From DAISKN01 sp964553925 (GTDB lineage Bacteria > Acidobacteriota > Vicinamibacteria > Marinacidobacterales > SMYC01), in assembly GCA_964553925.1 (NCBI GenBank), contig CAZKNR010000539.1:1-64000 (forward strand): 64,000 nt of DNA. Direction: 5' to 3'. Of this stretch, positions 26,285-34,825 are shown piece after piece (positions within the stretch are counted from its first letter, which is position 1; each line of letters starts with the position of its first letter). The notes beneath the pieces are model-generated. The model ran no database searches, was not told the DNA's origin, and saw nothing but the letters and a program-made list of their open reading frames with translations. A program made the translations under genes and the position numbers.

Positions 26285-27139
26285 ATGAGCACGAAACCGA
26301 TCCTTTCGGCCGCCCTTTGCCTGGTGATTGCTGGCTGTGATTTCAACCCGACGTCCTCGTTCGAGGGGTTCGAGGGCGGCGGCGCCACGCTCTCCGGCAG
26401 ATTCGAGGGCAGCTCCGTCACCTCCATGGCCGGAGGTTCGCTCAAGTCGCAGAGCGCGCCCGCGGCTTCCGCTGCCGATGGCGTTACCGTCGTCGTCTAC
26501 GACCAGGACGGAAGCGAGCTCGGAAGCGTCGACGTCGTCGACGGCGCTTTCACCCTTCGTGGGCTCCCCGAGACGTTCGTCCTGACGTTCAAAGACGAGA
26601 GCGGAAATCTGCTCGGTGACCCAATGACGTTCGGCGGCGTCGCGCCCAATCAGGAAATCGACATCGTCGTCGATATCGTGGGCGGCGAAGTGGTCCTCAT
26701 CGAGGAGAAACGCACCGGGATCGGCCACCAGGGATCCGACGGGATCGAGATCGAAGGGGTGGCACGGAGCATCGTCGTCTCCTCCAACCCCATGACCGGT
26801 TCCCTGGATGTGAACGACTATCACGTCCTCTCACGAGCCGGCGAGACCTCGATCCGAAAAGGCAATCGAAGCCTGACGCTCGCGGACCTCAGGGGAGGGG
26901 ATCGGGTTCACGTTCGCGGCGTGTTCGACGGCGAAGACGGCGACGTCCTCGCTCACGAGATCAAGCTGCAGGAGGAAGAAGAGGACGCTGACGGAGCGCC
27001 TTCGGCCTGCAACTATCGCGACCCGGCGAAGCCGAACCACATCCTCGTTTGCCACAATGGCCGAACCTTGTCCATCGCCCCCGATGCCTGGCCCGGCCAC
27101 GCGGGCCACGGAGACACCTGCGGTCCCTGCGGTCCATAG
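26285..27139 (+). CDS. Lipoprotein with DUF5666-like domain and Cys/His tail
   Basis: 284 residues. The lipobox is LVIAGC (residues 13-18). A beta-rich region with a DGAFTLRGLP segment (carboxypeptidase-regulatory-like) is followed by an OB-like segment (GSLDVNDYHVL, RGGDRVHVRGVFDGEDGDVLAHEI) like DUF5666, and by a C-terminal tail with C-NHILVC-HNG and HAGHGDTCGPC. That tail resembles a short Cys/His motif of unknown role seen at the ends of secreted proteins. Location: a membrane face outside the cytoplasm. Confidence 0.75.
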   Translation: MSTKPILSAALCLVIAGCDFNPTSSFEGFEGGGATLSGRFEGSSVTSMAGGSLKSQSAPAASAADGVTVVVYDQDGSELGSVDVVDGAFTLRGLPETFVLTFKDESGNLLGDPMTFGGVAPNQEIDIVVDIVGGEVVLIEEKRTGIGHQGSDGIEIEGVARSIVVSSNPMTGSLDVNDYHVLSRAGETSIRKGNRSLTLADLRGGDRVHVRGVFDGEDGDVLAHEIKLQEEEEDADGAPSACNYRDPAKPNHILVCHNGRTLSIAPDAWPGHAGHGDTCGPCGP

Positions 27140-27154
27140 CGGCACCTGAAGAAA

Positions 27155-27554
27155 CCTGCTCGAGCCGGTCGTAAGCCGAATTCTGTTCCTTCCGCGGGTC
27201 GCCCCGCGAAAGGCGACGATCATTTCTCTAGCCGGACGATTGCTCGCCCGATCGAGCGACCTACCCGGAAGCATCGGACGGGCAGCCCTCGAACGCTTCC
27301 CTATTTGGTCTTGCTCCGTGTGGGGTTTACCCTGCCTTGGATGTCACCACCCAAGCGGTGCGCTCTTACCGCACCTTTTCACCCTTACCGCTTCTTTTGG
27401 AAGCGGCGGTATGTTTTCTGTGGCACTTTCCTTCCGGTCACCCGGACTGGCCATTAGCCAGCACACCGCCCTTTGGAGTTCGGACTTTCCTCTCGCCATC
27501 CCCTCGGTCGAAACCAAGGAGAGAGCCAGCGACCATCTGACCGGCTCGAGCAGG
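27155..27554 (-). ncRNA. rnpB: RNase P RNA, bacterial class A
   Basis: Catalytic RNA for tRNA 5' maturation, about 400 nt on the minus strand. The ends pair as helix P1 (CTCGAGCCGGTC with GACCGGCTCGAG). Conserved elements are AGAGGAAAGTCCGAACTCC near the 5' end, GGTAAGGGTGAAAAGGTGCGG, TAAGAGCGCACCG, AAACCCCACACGGAGCAAG, CCAAATAGG and the 3' ACAGAATTCGGCTTACGACC. All are typical class A. The ends are given to within a few bases. Confidence 0.96.
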
Positions 27555-27587
27555 CACGGGCATTATGCGCACGCCGCTGCCGCTCCT

Positions 27588-28952
27588 TCAACCGTCTCGT
27601 TCCTGGGAGATCTTGTACTGCTCGAGCTTCTTGTAGAGATTGCTGCGCGGGGTGCCGATGACCTGCGCGGTCTGGGAGATGTTCCAGCCGTTCTCGCGGA
27701 GCTTCGAGACCAAAAAAGCCCTCTCGCTCGTTTCCTTGAACTCCCTCAGTGTCGACGTTCCGTCGCCTTCCGCCTGCGTCTCCTCCCCGTAGCGGATGTT
27801 CTCGGGGAGATCGGGGATTCCGATGGTATCGCCCGGCGCCATGATGAGGAGCCGCTCGACCGTATTGCGGAGCTCGCGAACGTTTCCGTTCCAGGCGTAG
27901 GAGGAGAGCCGCTCTCTCGCTTCGGCGGAGAAACCCTTGGACCTCAGGTTGTCTTCCGAGGCAAAGGTCTGGACGAAGTGCGAGATGAGAGGCTCGATGT
28001 CCTCGCGCCGCTCCCTCAGCGACGGCGTGTGGATGGGGATGACCGAAAGCCGAAAGAAGAGATCCTCCCGGAACGTCCCGGCCTCGATCTCGCTCTTGAG
28101 GTCCTTGTTGGTCGCGGCGAGCACCCTCACGTCGACTTTAATCGTGGTCTGAGAGCCCACGCGCTCGACCTCGCCCTCCTGGAGGACCCGGAGGACTTTT
28201 GCCTGGGTGCGGGCGCTCATGTCGCCCACCTCGTCGAGGAAGATGGTTCCCCGGTGAGCTTGCTCGAACTTGCCGATCTGTTTCGCCGTCGCCCCGGTGA
28301 ACGACCCCTTCTCGTGCCCGAAGAGCTCGCTCTCGATGAGATCCTCGGGAATCGCGGCACAGTTCACCTGCACGAAAGGTCCGCGCGAGCGCTGGCTGTT
28401 CGTGTGGATCGCCCGGGCCACGAGCTCTTTTCCCGTGCCCGACTCTCCGGTGATGAGCACGGTAGCGTTCGTGGGCGCCGACCGCTTGATGGCCTCCCGC
28501 ACTTTCTCGAGCGCCATGGAAGGTCCGACCATCTGATAGCGGCGCTCGAACTTCAGCCGGAGCCGGCCGACCTCCTCCTCGAGCTCTTTGCGATTGAGCG
28601 CGTTTCGAACCGCGAGAAGAACGCGCTCCGTCTCGAGCGGTTTTTCGATGAAGTCGAAGGCACCGAGCTTCGTCGCCTGAACCGCCGTCTGGATGGTCCC
28701 GTGCCCGCTCACCACGATCACCGGCGGGAACGGCGGCTTCTCCCCGAGCTTCTCCAGCACCTCGAGCCCGTCCATCCCCGGCATCTTGATGTCGAGAAAG
28801 ACGAGGTCCGGCGGCTCCCGCTCGATGAGGACGAGTCCTTCCTGCCCCGACGAGGCCTCGGAGACGTCGTAGCCCTCGTACTCGAGGGCCATGCGGAGCG
28901 TTTTACGGATGGGCTCTTCGTCGTCGACGACGAGAATGCGAGGCTTGAGCAT
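27588..28952 (-). CDS. NtrC-family sigma-54-dependent response regulator
   Basis: 454 residues. Receiver domain 1-120 (phosphoacceptor Asp in LVFLDIKMPGMDG, Lys in IEKPLE). AAA+ domain about 145-375 with Walker A GESGTGKE, the GAFTGA-type loop as GSFTGAT, Walker B GTIFLDEVGD and an R-finger region. Fis-type helix-turn-helix at the C-terminus (NISQTAQVIGTPRSNLYKKLE). It activates sigma-54 promoters when phosphorylated; no sensor kinase is adjacent. The AAA+ core has a decayed partial copy about 1 kb upstream (29755-29934). Confidence 0.95.
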   Translation of the reverse strand: MLKPRILVVDDEEPIRKTLRMALEYEGYDVSEASSGQEGLVLIEREPPDLVFLDIKMPGMDGLEVLEKLGEKPPFPPVIVVSGHGTIQTAVQATKLGAFDFIEKPLETERVLLAVRNALNRKELEEEVGRLRLKFERRYQMVGPSMALEKVREAIKRSAPTNATVLITGESGTGKELVARAIHTNSQRSRGPFVQVNCAAIPEDLIESELFGHEKGSFTGATAKQIGKFEQAHRGTIFLDEVGDMSARTQAKVLRVLQEGEVERVGSQTTIKVDVRVLAATNKDLKSEIEAGTFREDLFFRLSVIPIHTPSLRERREDIEPLISHFVQTFASEDNLRSKGFSAEARERLSSYAWNGNVRELRNTVERLLIMAPGDTIGIPDLPENIRYGEETQAEGDGTSTLREFKETSERAFLVSKLRENGWNISQTAQVIGTPRSNLYKKLEQYKISQERDG

Positions 28953-29147
28953 GTTCCAGGATCGTTTTTTTCGGAGTATAGCACGCGGTTAAGGAGACCC
29001 TTGCGGGTCCAAGAATGGGCGGATTCGTCGGCCGGACCCCAAGGGTTTTGTTGCGGAAAGTTCGGAGAGGATCTCTCGCTCTCTCCCTCCGCGCTGATAG
29101 GGTCCCTCACTTGACTTTCTGCCATGGGGTCTGTCAAGACCTGACCG

Positions 29148-29474
29148 ATGAGGCTGCCGAATGGTGAGCGCGCGGATCTCGGGACCAAGCTCGAGGAGTA
29201 CGTTCTGAACACTGCGCACCGTGAGGGACGACATAAGGCGCGCGTCTTCGAATCCGCTCTCGGGATCACGCTCGCGAATCGGGAGTTACTGCGCCAGGCC
29301 ATCCTTTCTGCGGCCGCGAATTCGGACCAAGCCGAGCCACGTGGAGACAACGGACATGGCGCGGTGTATTCGTTGCAGTTCCCCGTGGAAACGCCGAAGG
29401 GTAGTGCCGTGGTGCTAACGTGGATCGTGCGCCATGGGGACTTTCCTCGCATGACGACGTGTTATATAGTCTAG
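29148..29474 (+). CDS. DUF6883-like small protein
   Basis: 108 residues: RLPNGERADLGTKLEEYVLN, then GRHKARVFESALGIT and WIVRHGDFPRMTTCYIV. These match the family I recall as DUF6883, found as short stand-alone proteins and as C-terminal domains of polymorphic toxins. It lies 3 bp before a DUF4926-like gene, an arrangement I remember from other genomes, so the two may be a toxin/immunity or toxin/antitoxin pair. The nuclease-like motif is not proven. Confidence 0.75.
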   Translation: MRLPNGERADLGTKLEEYVLNTAHREGRHKARVFESALGITLANRELLRQAILSAAANSDQAEPRGDNGHGAVYSLQFPVETPKGSAVVLTWIVRHGDFPRMTTCYIV

Positions 29475-29477
29475 ACA

Positions 29478-29723
29478 ATGAGTGGCAAGCTGCGCCTACA
29501 CGACGTAGTCGCGCTTCTCGAAGCGACCCCCACGAAGCATTTCGAGAGCGGTGAGCCCATACTCTTGCGTCGCGGACAGATCGGAACCGTGGTCATGACT
29601 TACGAGGATGGGGCATGCGACGTCGAGTTCGCCGATCGCAATGGCCGCGCCTATACGCTGCTGACCCTTCTACCGGACAAACTTTGGGTTCTCCACGAAA
29701 CCCCCGAGCATATCGCAGCCTAA
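29478..29723 (+). CDS. DUF4926-like small protein
   Basis: 81 residues. The core DVVALLEATP, RRGQIGTVVMTYEDGACDVEFADRNGRAYTLLTL matches DUF4926, a small SH3-like beta-barrel family. It follows the DUF6883-like gene almost without a gap and is probably co-transcribed with it as an immunity or antitoxin-type partner. Confidence 0.78.
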   Translation: MSGKLRLHDVVALLEATPTKHFESGEPILLRRGQIGTVVMTYEDGACDVEFADRNGRAYTLLTLLPDKLWVLHETPEHIAA

Positions 29724-29754
29724 ACCAGCTCTCGGCTTCGGACCTGCGAGTTTC

Positions 29755-29934
29755 CTCGTGACATGGTGTCATTCGAGGGGATCCATCGTCCTGGGGAATC
29801 GCGGCGCGGTTCACATGCATGAACGCTCCGCCGCGACCGCTGGCGGTTTGTGTGAATCGCCCGGGGCCACGAGTTTCTTTTTCCGTTCCCGACTCTCTCG
29901 TGATGAGGACGGTGGCATTGGTCCGGGCGGGCCG
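29755..29934 (-). pseudogene. Decayed fragment of a sigma-54 activator AAA+ domain
   Basis: The minus strand reads TNATVLITRESGTEKE, then FTQTASGRGGAFMHVNRAAIPQDD. In the intact regulator at 27588-28952 the same segment is TNATVLITGESGTGKE, then IHTNSQRSRGPFVQVNCAAIPEDL. The copy has lost the Walker A glycines (G to R and G to E) and is out of frame beyond the homologous segment. It covers only about 60 residues around Walker A and motif B. Either a partial local duplication or the remnant of a related regulator gene. Confidence 0.7.
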
Positions 29935-30110
29935 CGGGACCCCCTCAACTGGCGCGGTTACCCGCCGCTCTACACGTTTCTCAAGTCCGCGGCGCCCGCT
30001 CCTCGAGGGCGAGGTCCTGCGGTACGAGCAGTGGAACATCGACGAAGCGTCGGTCGTGAGCTTCGCGGCATTGCATTTTGCGCCGAGAGGTTGAGCTCGG
30101 GAGACTCGCT

Positions 30111-30611
30111 TCAAAGCACCGCGGCGGCGAGGGCTTTCGCGGCGCGCTCGGGGCTCAGCCTTTCCGGGTCGGACTCCTGCGGCTGAATGACGAGCTGCGC
30201 CTGTAGGGCATCGAGAATTCGTTGGAGGTTTTGGAGCGAGAGATCCGCACGGCTCGCAAACACCCGGCTAAGGTGGCCCGGGTCGACTCCCGTCTCCTGG
30301 CAGAACCGGTTTCGAGAACCATAGCGCTCTTCAATGAGGTCTGCCAGGTAATCGCGGTAGCCGGGGGCGGCAACGTCCCCCTGGGCGATACCCAGACGGG
30401 ACTCGAGATCCGCGCAGATGCGATTGACGAGCGAAGCCTCCGGTAGGCCGGAGTGTTGGAACTTCGGAAACCACCACGCGGAGAACTCGGACCACTCGGG
30501 CTTCCTCGCGTACATCTGCTTCACGTCCCCGAGAAAAGAGAGTTCTTCGTCGCTCAGGCGACTCAAATCGAGCGCTCTCCCGGTGATCGTGTGATAAGTG
30601 CGCTTCTTCAT
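30111..30611 (-). CDS. XRE-type helix-turn-helix protein
   Basis: 166 residues from the ATG at 30611 (behind GAAAGGAAAT). The N-terminal half (MKKRTYHTITGRALDLSRLSDEEL, then EWSEFSAWWFPKFQ) is an unknown conserved domain. The C-terminal half carries a helix-turn-helix: YLADLIEERYGSRNRFCQETGVDPGHLSRVFASRADLSLQNL split around the HTH, as in Cro/CI proteins. It probably autoregulates the locus with the gene upstream on the same strand (30650-31039), in the style of antitoxin-type regulators. Confidence 0.75.
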   Translation of the reverse strand: MKKRTYHTITGRALDLSRLSDEELSFLGDVKQMYARKPEWSEFSAWWFPKFQHSGLPEASLVNRICADLESRLGIAQGDVAAPGYRDYLADLIEERYGSRNRFCQETGVDPGHLSRVFASRADLSLQNLQRILDALQAQLVIQPQESDPERLSPERAAKALAAAVL

Positions 30612-30649
30612 GGCCTGATTTCCTTTCTCAAGTGTGGATCGCACGTCAG

Positions 30650-31039
30650 CTAAAGGAATCCATCACCGGGGCGCACCTCCAAAAGCTCGGCATATCCTGC
30701 GACCTCCAGGTAGATCATCCTCTGGCCGAATGCGTTGCCCGCCCTTTGAAGTAAGGCTCGAAGCTCGGAGACCCGCTCCCGCGGTATCGCCACCGTGTAC
30801 CTCCTGCTTTTGTCCTCCACGGGATCCTGCGATGCGCCGGGCGACCACGTGCCCACAACCTGCAACCGGATTCGGTAATAGAGAACGGCTTCGGGGCCGG
30901 TGAACGCTCCGAAAGTTTTCACGAGCCCATCCCGCAGCAGCTCCCATTGGATAGGAGCGTGAGGCTTCCGATCCGAGTCCCGCAGGATCGGGATCAGAAA
31001 GACGCAGACAGGCCGGGGCGCGGGCGTTACCGGCGTCAC
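30650..31039 (-). CDS. Conserved hypothetical protein paired with the XRE gene
   Basis: 129 residues from a GTG at 31039 with a good GAGGAGAGAG site. Sequence: VCVFLIPILRDSDRKPHAPIQWELL, GTWSPG, DKSRRYTVAIPRERVSELRALLQRAGNAFGQRMIYLEVAG. I recall similar proteins next to HTH genes in other genomes but no named function. Mixed alpha/beta, cytosolic. It could be the toxin-like partner of the XRE protein. No catalytic motif is evident. Confidence 0.65.
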   Translation of the reverse strand: MTPVTPAPRPVCVFLIPILRDSDRKPHAPIQWELLRDGLVKTFGAFTGPEAVLYYRIRLQVVGTWSPGASQDPVEDKSRRYTVAIPRERVSELRALLQRAGNAFGQRMIYLEVAGYAELLEVRPGDGFL

Positions 31040-31261
31040 CGCGCTCTCTCCTCATGACCTTGCTCTCGGGTAAGTATAGGGACGAGTTGACTGACAGTCA
31101 ATGCAGAGCTGCTCGACAATCCTGTCCCAGCGGAGAGCCGGGTATTCCGTTCCATGCTTCATGGAGACGAAATTTCGACGGTGAATCCTCCCTGGCGGAG
31201 CGAAGGCTCACGGGGCGTAGCCCTGGGGGGGGATCGCGGAAGAAGAGACGCTTAAGCAGGT
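31040..31261. other. Intergenic, nothing recognised
   Basis: Between the accessory genes and the tRNA-Ser remnant. No open frame with a ribosome binding site and no repeat was seen. Confidence 0.4.
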
Positions 31262-31315
31262 TGGCGGAGGGAGAGGGATTCGAACCCCCGGACCTTTCGG
31301 TCTGCGGTTTTCAAG
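31262..31315 (-). repeat. 3' fragment of a tRNA-Ser(UGA) gene, probable attachment-site scar
   Basis: On the minus strand the sequence reads CTTGAAAACCGC, then GCAGACCGAAAGGTC (long variable arm), CGGGGGTTCGAATCCCTC (T arm) and TCCCTCCGCCA (acceptor 3' strand and CCA). The loop holds the anticodon TGA. Homology starts exactly at the anticodon loop. Upstream there is no D arm, no GGAGGGA acceptor strand and no pairing anticodon strand. Integrases commonly recombine at the anticodon loop and leave such 3' fragments, so this is probably the far end of an integrated or excised island. Confidence 0.75.
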
Positions 31316-31416
31316 GCGGGCCGTCGCAGACGTGCTCCGCCTGCATCCCACGGACTCTGTTCGGAAACGATCAATCGGCACACTTGTGCCGGTCGGCGGT
31401 AGACTCCTCGCAAAAG

Positions 31417-32769
31417 ATGTCGGGCAAGCTACGGCGGTTCTGGATCCTCACAGCGGTCTACGTCCTCATCTCCGGCGCGAGCCTCGCCATCGCGCGTCAT
31501 GAAGAGAACGCCGTCGAGGAAATCAAGGCTTCGAGGGCTGCGGGGGTCGAATCGGCTCGCGCCGGGGAGTTTTCCGCAACAAGGGTCGCCGGCTTCGGTA
31601 AGGCGAGTGCGATCCTGGCCACCACGTTCTACGCGCTCGGACTCGGTGTCCTCCTGGCACCGGGGCCCATCCGGCTCGTCTCCGGGAATCTCGCGGTGTT
31701 CTTCGGGATCGTGGTCCTGATCGACGTTGCGACGAACCTCCTCGGCTTTCACTCTCCGACGCTCGGAAGGCCAGGCCAGGACGCGCCTTTCAACCTGTGG
31801 GTCTACGACGAGACGAAGGGGTGGTTCCACTCGCGATCGACTCTGGCGGAGACCGCAATCGCAGGTTCCGGCCGCTTTCCGGTGCGCCTCAACGCGCTCG
31901 GGCTCCGGGGCCCGGAGATCCAGGTGGAGCGTGCGCCCTCTAGGCCCTCCGTGGAAGATACCGGACGCGTCCTGGTGTTCGGCGATTCCTACGTCTTCGG
32001 CGTAGGGGTGGCCGAAGAGCATCTCCTCACGACGCATCTCGCGCGCTTGCTCTCCCCCTACTTCCCCTCGGGTATCGAGGTAGTGAACCTGGGAGTCGCA
32101 GGCTACTCGACCGATCAACAGTATCTCCTCTGGCAAGAGCTCGGCTCGCGGCTTTCGCCTGACCTGGTGATCCTGGTGGTATGCGACAACGACTACGTCG
32201 GGAACACGGAGAACTTCGCTTATCGGCAGTACTACAAGCCCTACTTCGAGCTTCAGCCCGACTTCGGGCTTCGCCTCAGAAACGTACCGGTGCCGCGGCT
32301 GAGCCGGACCCAGCGAGCGAAGTTGTGGCTCGGGCAGGAGTCCAACGTGTGGAACTTCGTCAGGAACCGCAACGCCGTTAACCCTCGCCTGCGGTCCCTC
32401 ATCGTTAAGCTCGAGGTCGGCGTTTCTCGGCGGCCGAGGGCTCCCTATCGGACTACCGCGGCCATCGTGAAATCATTCGCGCGAGAGGTGGAGAGCCGCG
32501 GCGCGTGGTTTCTCGTGACGAGCACCGGCAGACGGGCGGAGGATCCGGCCCTCTTCCAGCACCTCTCGCGGCAACTGGTGACGGAAGGGTTCCATCACCT
32601 GGACATGTTCCCCATCCTGCATGCCGCTCGGCGTCGAGAGCCGGATCGCGCATGGGACTTTCCTCAGGATACTCACTGGAACCAGGACGCGCACGAGCTC
32701 GCCGCCGTGAGTCTCTTCGAGTACCTGCAAGACCACTACCTTTCGTCCGCCGTTGCCAGGACGAGGTGA
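31417..32769 (+). CDS. Membrane-anchored SGNH/GDSL hydrolase-like protein
   Basis: 450 residues from the ATG at 31417. Two or three N-terminal membrane helices (about 8-28, 62-82, 88-108) precede an SGNH fold: block I VFGDSYVFGVG (Ser nucleophile near 190), GVAGYSTDQQYLL, and block V DTHWNQDAHELAA (Asp/His) near the C-terminus. This resembles AlgX/AlgJ-like or lipid/polysaccharide O-acyl-modifying hydrolases facing the periplasm. The substrate is unknown. Its 3' end overlaps the convergent DUF309 gene by 34 bp. Confidence 0.85.
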   Translation: MSGKLRRFWILTAVYVLISGASLAIARHEENAVEEIKASRAAGVESARAGEFSATRVAGFGKASAILATTFYALGLGVLLAPGPIRLVSGNLAVFFGIVVLIDVATNLLGFHSPTLGRPGQDAPFNLWVYDETKGWFHSRSTLAETAIAGSGRFPVRLNALGLRGPEIQVERAPSRPSVEDTGRVLVFGDSYVFGVGVAEEHLLTTHLARLLSPYFPSGIEVVNLGVAGYSTDQQYLLWQELGSRLSPDLVILVVCDNDYVGNTENFAYRQYYKPYFELQPDFGLRLRNVPVPRLSRTQRAKLWLGQESNVWNFVRNRNAVNPRLRSLIVKLEVGVSRRPRAPYRTTAAIVKSFAREVESRGAWFLVTSTGRRAEDPALFQHLSRQLVTEGFHHLDMFPILHAARRREPDRAWDFPQDTHWNQDAHELAAVSLFEYLQDHYLSSAVARTR

Positions 32770-33218
32770 GGCGGCTCTCCCGCTCCCTCTGCCTCCACGA
32801 ACTTCCGTGCGCCGCGGGCGAGCGCATGGAGATCGATGCCGAGGGTTTGCCCGTCGAAGCTCTCGAGCCCGGCGCGGTCGAGGAGCTTCCGCGCTCCCGC
32901 TGTTTGTCCCTGGCGAACCTTGAGGCACGCGGCGGCTGTTTGGATGATCGTCCGCAGGAGTCGGCGGATTTCGGGCGGCGTCTCCTCGAGAGTCCAGAGC
33001 CGCTCCCAGAACGTGTGCGCCTCCCAAAAGTACTCGGCGTTGAAGTGATCGACACCGAAGAGAAAATCCGGGTTCTCGGCCCAGCCGTCCTCCGTCAGCG
33101 GTCTCGCGGACGGTTCCTGGACTCCGTACATATGCCCTTTCGGACTGCGCTCGGGGTGAGGGGTCGTGCCGGGAAGGTGCCGATACCGAGGGAAGGGGCG
33201 GCCGGTGTACCGCTTCAC
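32736..33218 (-). CDS. DUF309 protein
   Basis: 160 residues. The signature FGVDHFNAEYFWEAHTFWERLW and the helical segment LLRTIIQTAAACLKVRQGQ match DUF309, a small all-helical family of unknown function. The first 50 residues are a Pro/Arg-rich extension. Convergent with the SGNH gene and upstream of nothing obvious; the polyprenyl synthase gene lies 15 bp away on the same strand and upstream. Confidence 0.85.
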   Translation of the reverse strand: MKRYTGRPFPRYRHLPGTTPHPERSPKGHMYGVQEPSARPLTEDGWAENPDFLFGVDHFNAEYFWEAHTFWERLWTLEETPPEIRRLLRTIIQTAAACLKVRQGQTAGARKLLDRAGLESFDGQTLGIDLHALARGARKFVEAEGAGEPPHLVLATADER

Positions 33219-33233
33219 GTTTTCCGCCGAATC

Positions 33234-34247
33234 TTAACTGTTTCGGTCGATCACGTAGTAGGCCAGGGCCGCGAGGGTTTCCTTGTAGGTTGACTCCGGA
33301 AGAGCGTCGAGCGCGGCCTGCGCTTCCCGCGCGTATTCCTCGGCGACGCTTCTCGCCCGCTCCAGAGCGCGCGTTCGCCGAACGAGGTCGAGGATCTCCT
33401 TCCGGCTGACTTCATCGATGGCGCCGCGCTCGAGAACCGCCTGGACCGTGGGGAGCGCCCGGGGCTCGGCCTTGAGGGCGTAGAGGATCGGGAGCGTGAC
33501 GTGGCCTTCCTTGAGATCGGAGAGCACCGGCTTTCCCAGGACCTTCTCGTCGGCGGTGAAGTCCAGGAGGTCGTCCGCGACCTGGAACGCCATTCCGAGG
33601 TTCATTCCATAGTCGCCGAGCGCCTTGACTCTCTCGGCAGGGGCCTCTCCCAGAAGGCCGCCCATCCGGGCGCAGCCGAAAAACAGGTACGCGGTCTTGC
33701 GCCGCAGGATGTCGAGGTGCTCCTCTTCCGTCAGATCGACGGCGCCGCCGCGAGTGAGCTCGAGGATCATCCCTTCGATCATCCGAAGCGTGATCTCGCA
33801 GATGACTTCCAGCATCGAAAGGCTTCCGGCCTCGATGGCGAGGGCGATCGAGCGGATGTACAGGAAGTCCCCGAGCAGCACGGTGAAATCGTTCCCGAGA
33901 AGAGCATTGACCGATTGCTGCCCGCGCCTCGTGGTCGCGCCGTCGACGATATCGTCGTGGACCAGGGTCGCGGTGTGGATGAACTCGGTGACCGCGGCGT
34001 AGCTCGGTCCCTTGTCACCGCGATAGCCGCAGGCCTTCGCCGAAAGGAGCAGAAGAGCGGGACGAACCCGCTTTCCGCCGCTCTTATAGATGTAGCGACT
34101 CGAGGAGTCGACCAGGCCGAGCTTGCTCTGGACCTTCTCTCGAATGATCTTCTCTACCGCGTCGAGGTCGTCCTGGATCTCGGTGAAGATGTTCTCGAGA
34201 GAGAGCGTCGGCACGGGGAGGGCGGAGTTGGTTTCAGGGGCGTGCAT
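33234..34247 (-). CDS. Long-chain trans-polyprenyl diphosphate synthase
   Basis: 337 residues. It condenses isopentenyl diphosphate onto allylic diphosphates to build the side chain of a respiratory quinone or related lipid. The first Asp-rich motif is HDDIVDGATTRRG (about 97-109). The second is FQVADDLLDFT (about 224-234). GGKRVRPALLLLSAKA is also typical of IspB/octaprenyl-type synthases. Chain length is not assignable with certainty. Confidence 0.94.
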   Translation of the reverse strand: MHAPETNSALPVPTLSLENIFTEIQDDLDAVEKIIREKVQSKLGLVDSSSRYIYKSGGKRVRPALLLLSAKACGYRGDKGPSYAAVTEFIHTATLVHDDIVDGATTRRGQQSVNALLGNDFTVLLGDFLYIRSIALAIEAGSLSMLEVICEITLRMIEGMILELTRGGAVDLTEEEHLDILRRKTAYLFFGCARMGGLLGEAPAERVKALGDYGMNLGMAFQVADDLLDFTADEKVLGKPVLSDLKEGHVTLPILYALKAEPRALPTVQAVLERGAIDEVSRKEILDLVRRTRALERARSVAEEYAREAQAALDALPESTYKETLAALAYYVIDRNS

Positions 34248-34265
34248 CCTTCGAGTCTTTCTTCG

Positions 34266-34290
34266 TTGGCTTAGTTGGCTTAGTTGGCTA
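34266..34290. repeat. 9-bp tandem repeat (TTGGCTTAG)
   Basis: TTGGCTTAG is repeated 2.8 times between the polyprenyl synthase start and the YajQ stop, overlapping the last codon. A related 8-bp array (TTGCCTAG) occurs at 47895-47929. Confidence 0.7.
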
Positions 34291-34785
34291 CCGGTAGTTG
34301 GTGAACTGCATGGCGATGCCGAGCTCGGACTCCTTCAGGAGCGCGATCACTGACTGGAGATCGTCCTTGTTCTTCCCGCTCACCCGCACCTGATCCCCCT
34401 GGATCGCGGTCTGCACTTTGAGCTTGGCGTTCTTCACCATTTTCACGATCTCTTTCGCTTTCTCCATGGGGATGCCGGCTTGAAGCTCGATCTTCTGCCT
34501 CACCGTGCCCCCGAGAGCGGATTCTATTTTCCCATCTGAAAGCGCTTTCAGCGGGACACCCCTCTTCACGAGCTTCGACTCGAGAACGTCCTTGCCGTTC
34601 TTGAGCTTGAGCTCCTCGGAGGAGCGGATCTCGATTCTGGCCCCGTCGTCGACGAGCTCGATCTCGGTGCCGGTGCCCTTGAGGTCGAAGCGCGTCTGGA
34701 TCTCCTTCATCGAGTGCTGGATGGCGTTCTTCACTTCCTGGAGATCCACCTTGCACACGATGTCGAACGAGCTGTCCGCCGCCAT
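34288..34785 (-). CDS. yajQ: YajQ-family nucleotide-binding protein
   Basis: 165 residues, full length. SFDIVCKVDLQEVKNAI and the C-terminal VRVSGKNKDDLQSVIALLKE are characteristic. YajQ proteins bind cyclic di-GMP or nucleic acids in several bacteria. Cytosolic. Given pilus-like genes and DUF4388 proteins in the window, a cyclic di-GMP role would fit, but that is inference. Confidence 0.95.
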   Translation of the reverse strand: MAADSSFDIVCKVDLQEVKNAIQHSMKEIQTRFDLKGTGTEIELVDDGARIEIRSSEELKLKNGKDVLESKLVKRGVPLKALSDGKIESALGGTVRQKIELQAGIPMEKAKEIVKMVKNAKLKVQTAIQGDQVRVSGKNKDDLQSVIALLKESELGIAMQFTNYR

Positions 34786-34825
34786 TGGTCCCCCATTATT
34801 ACGAAAAAGCCCTTCACGGGCAATC

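Noticed and set aside
31262..31380. A complete tRNA-Ser gene
   Set aside because: Only the 3' half is present; no acceptor 5' strand, D arm or pairing anticodon strand.
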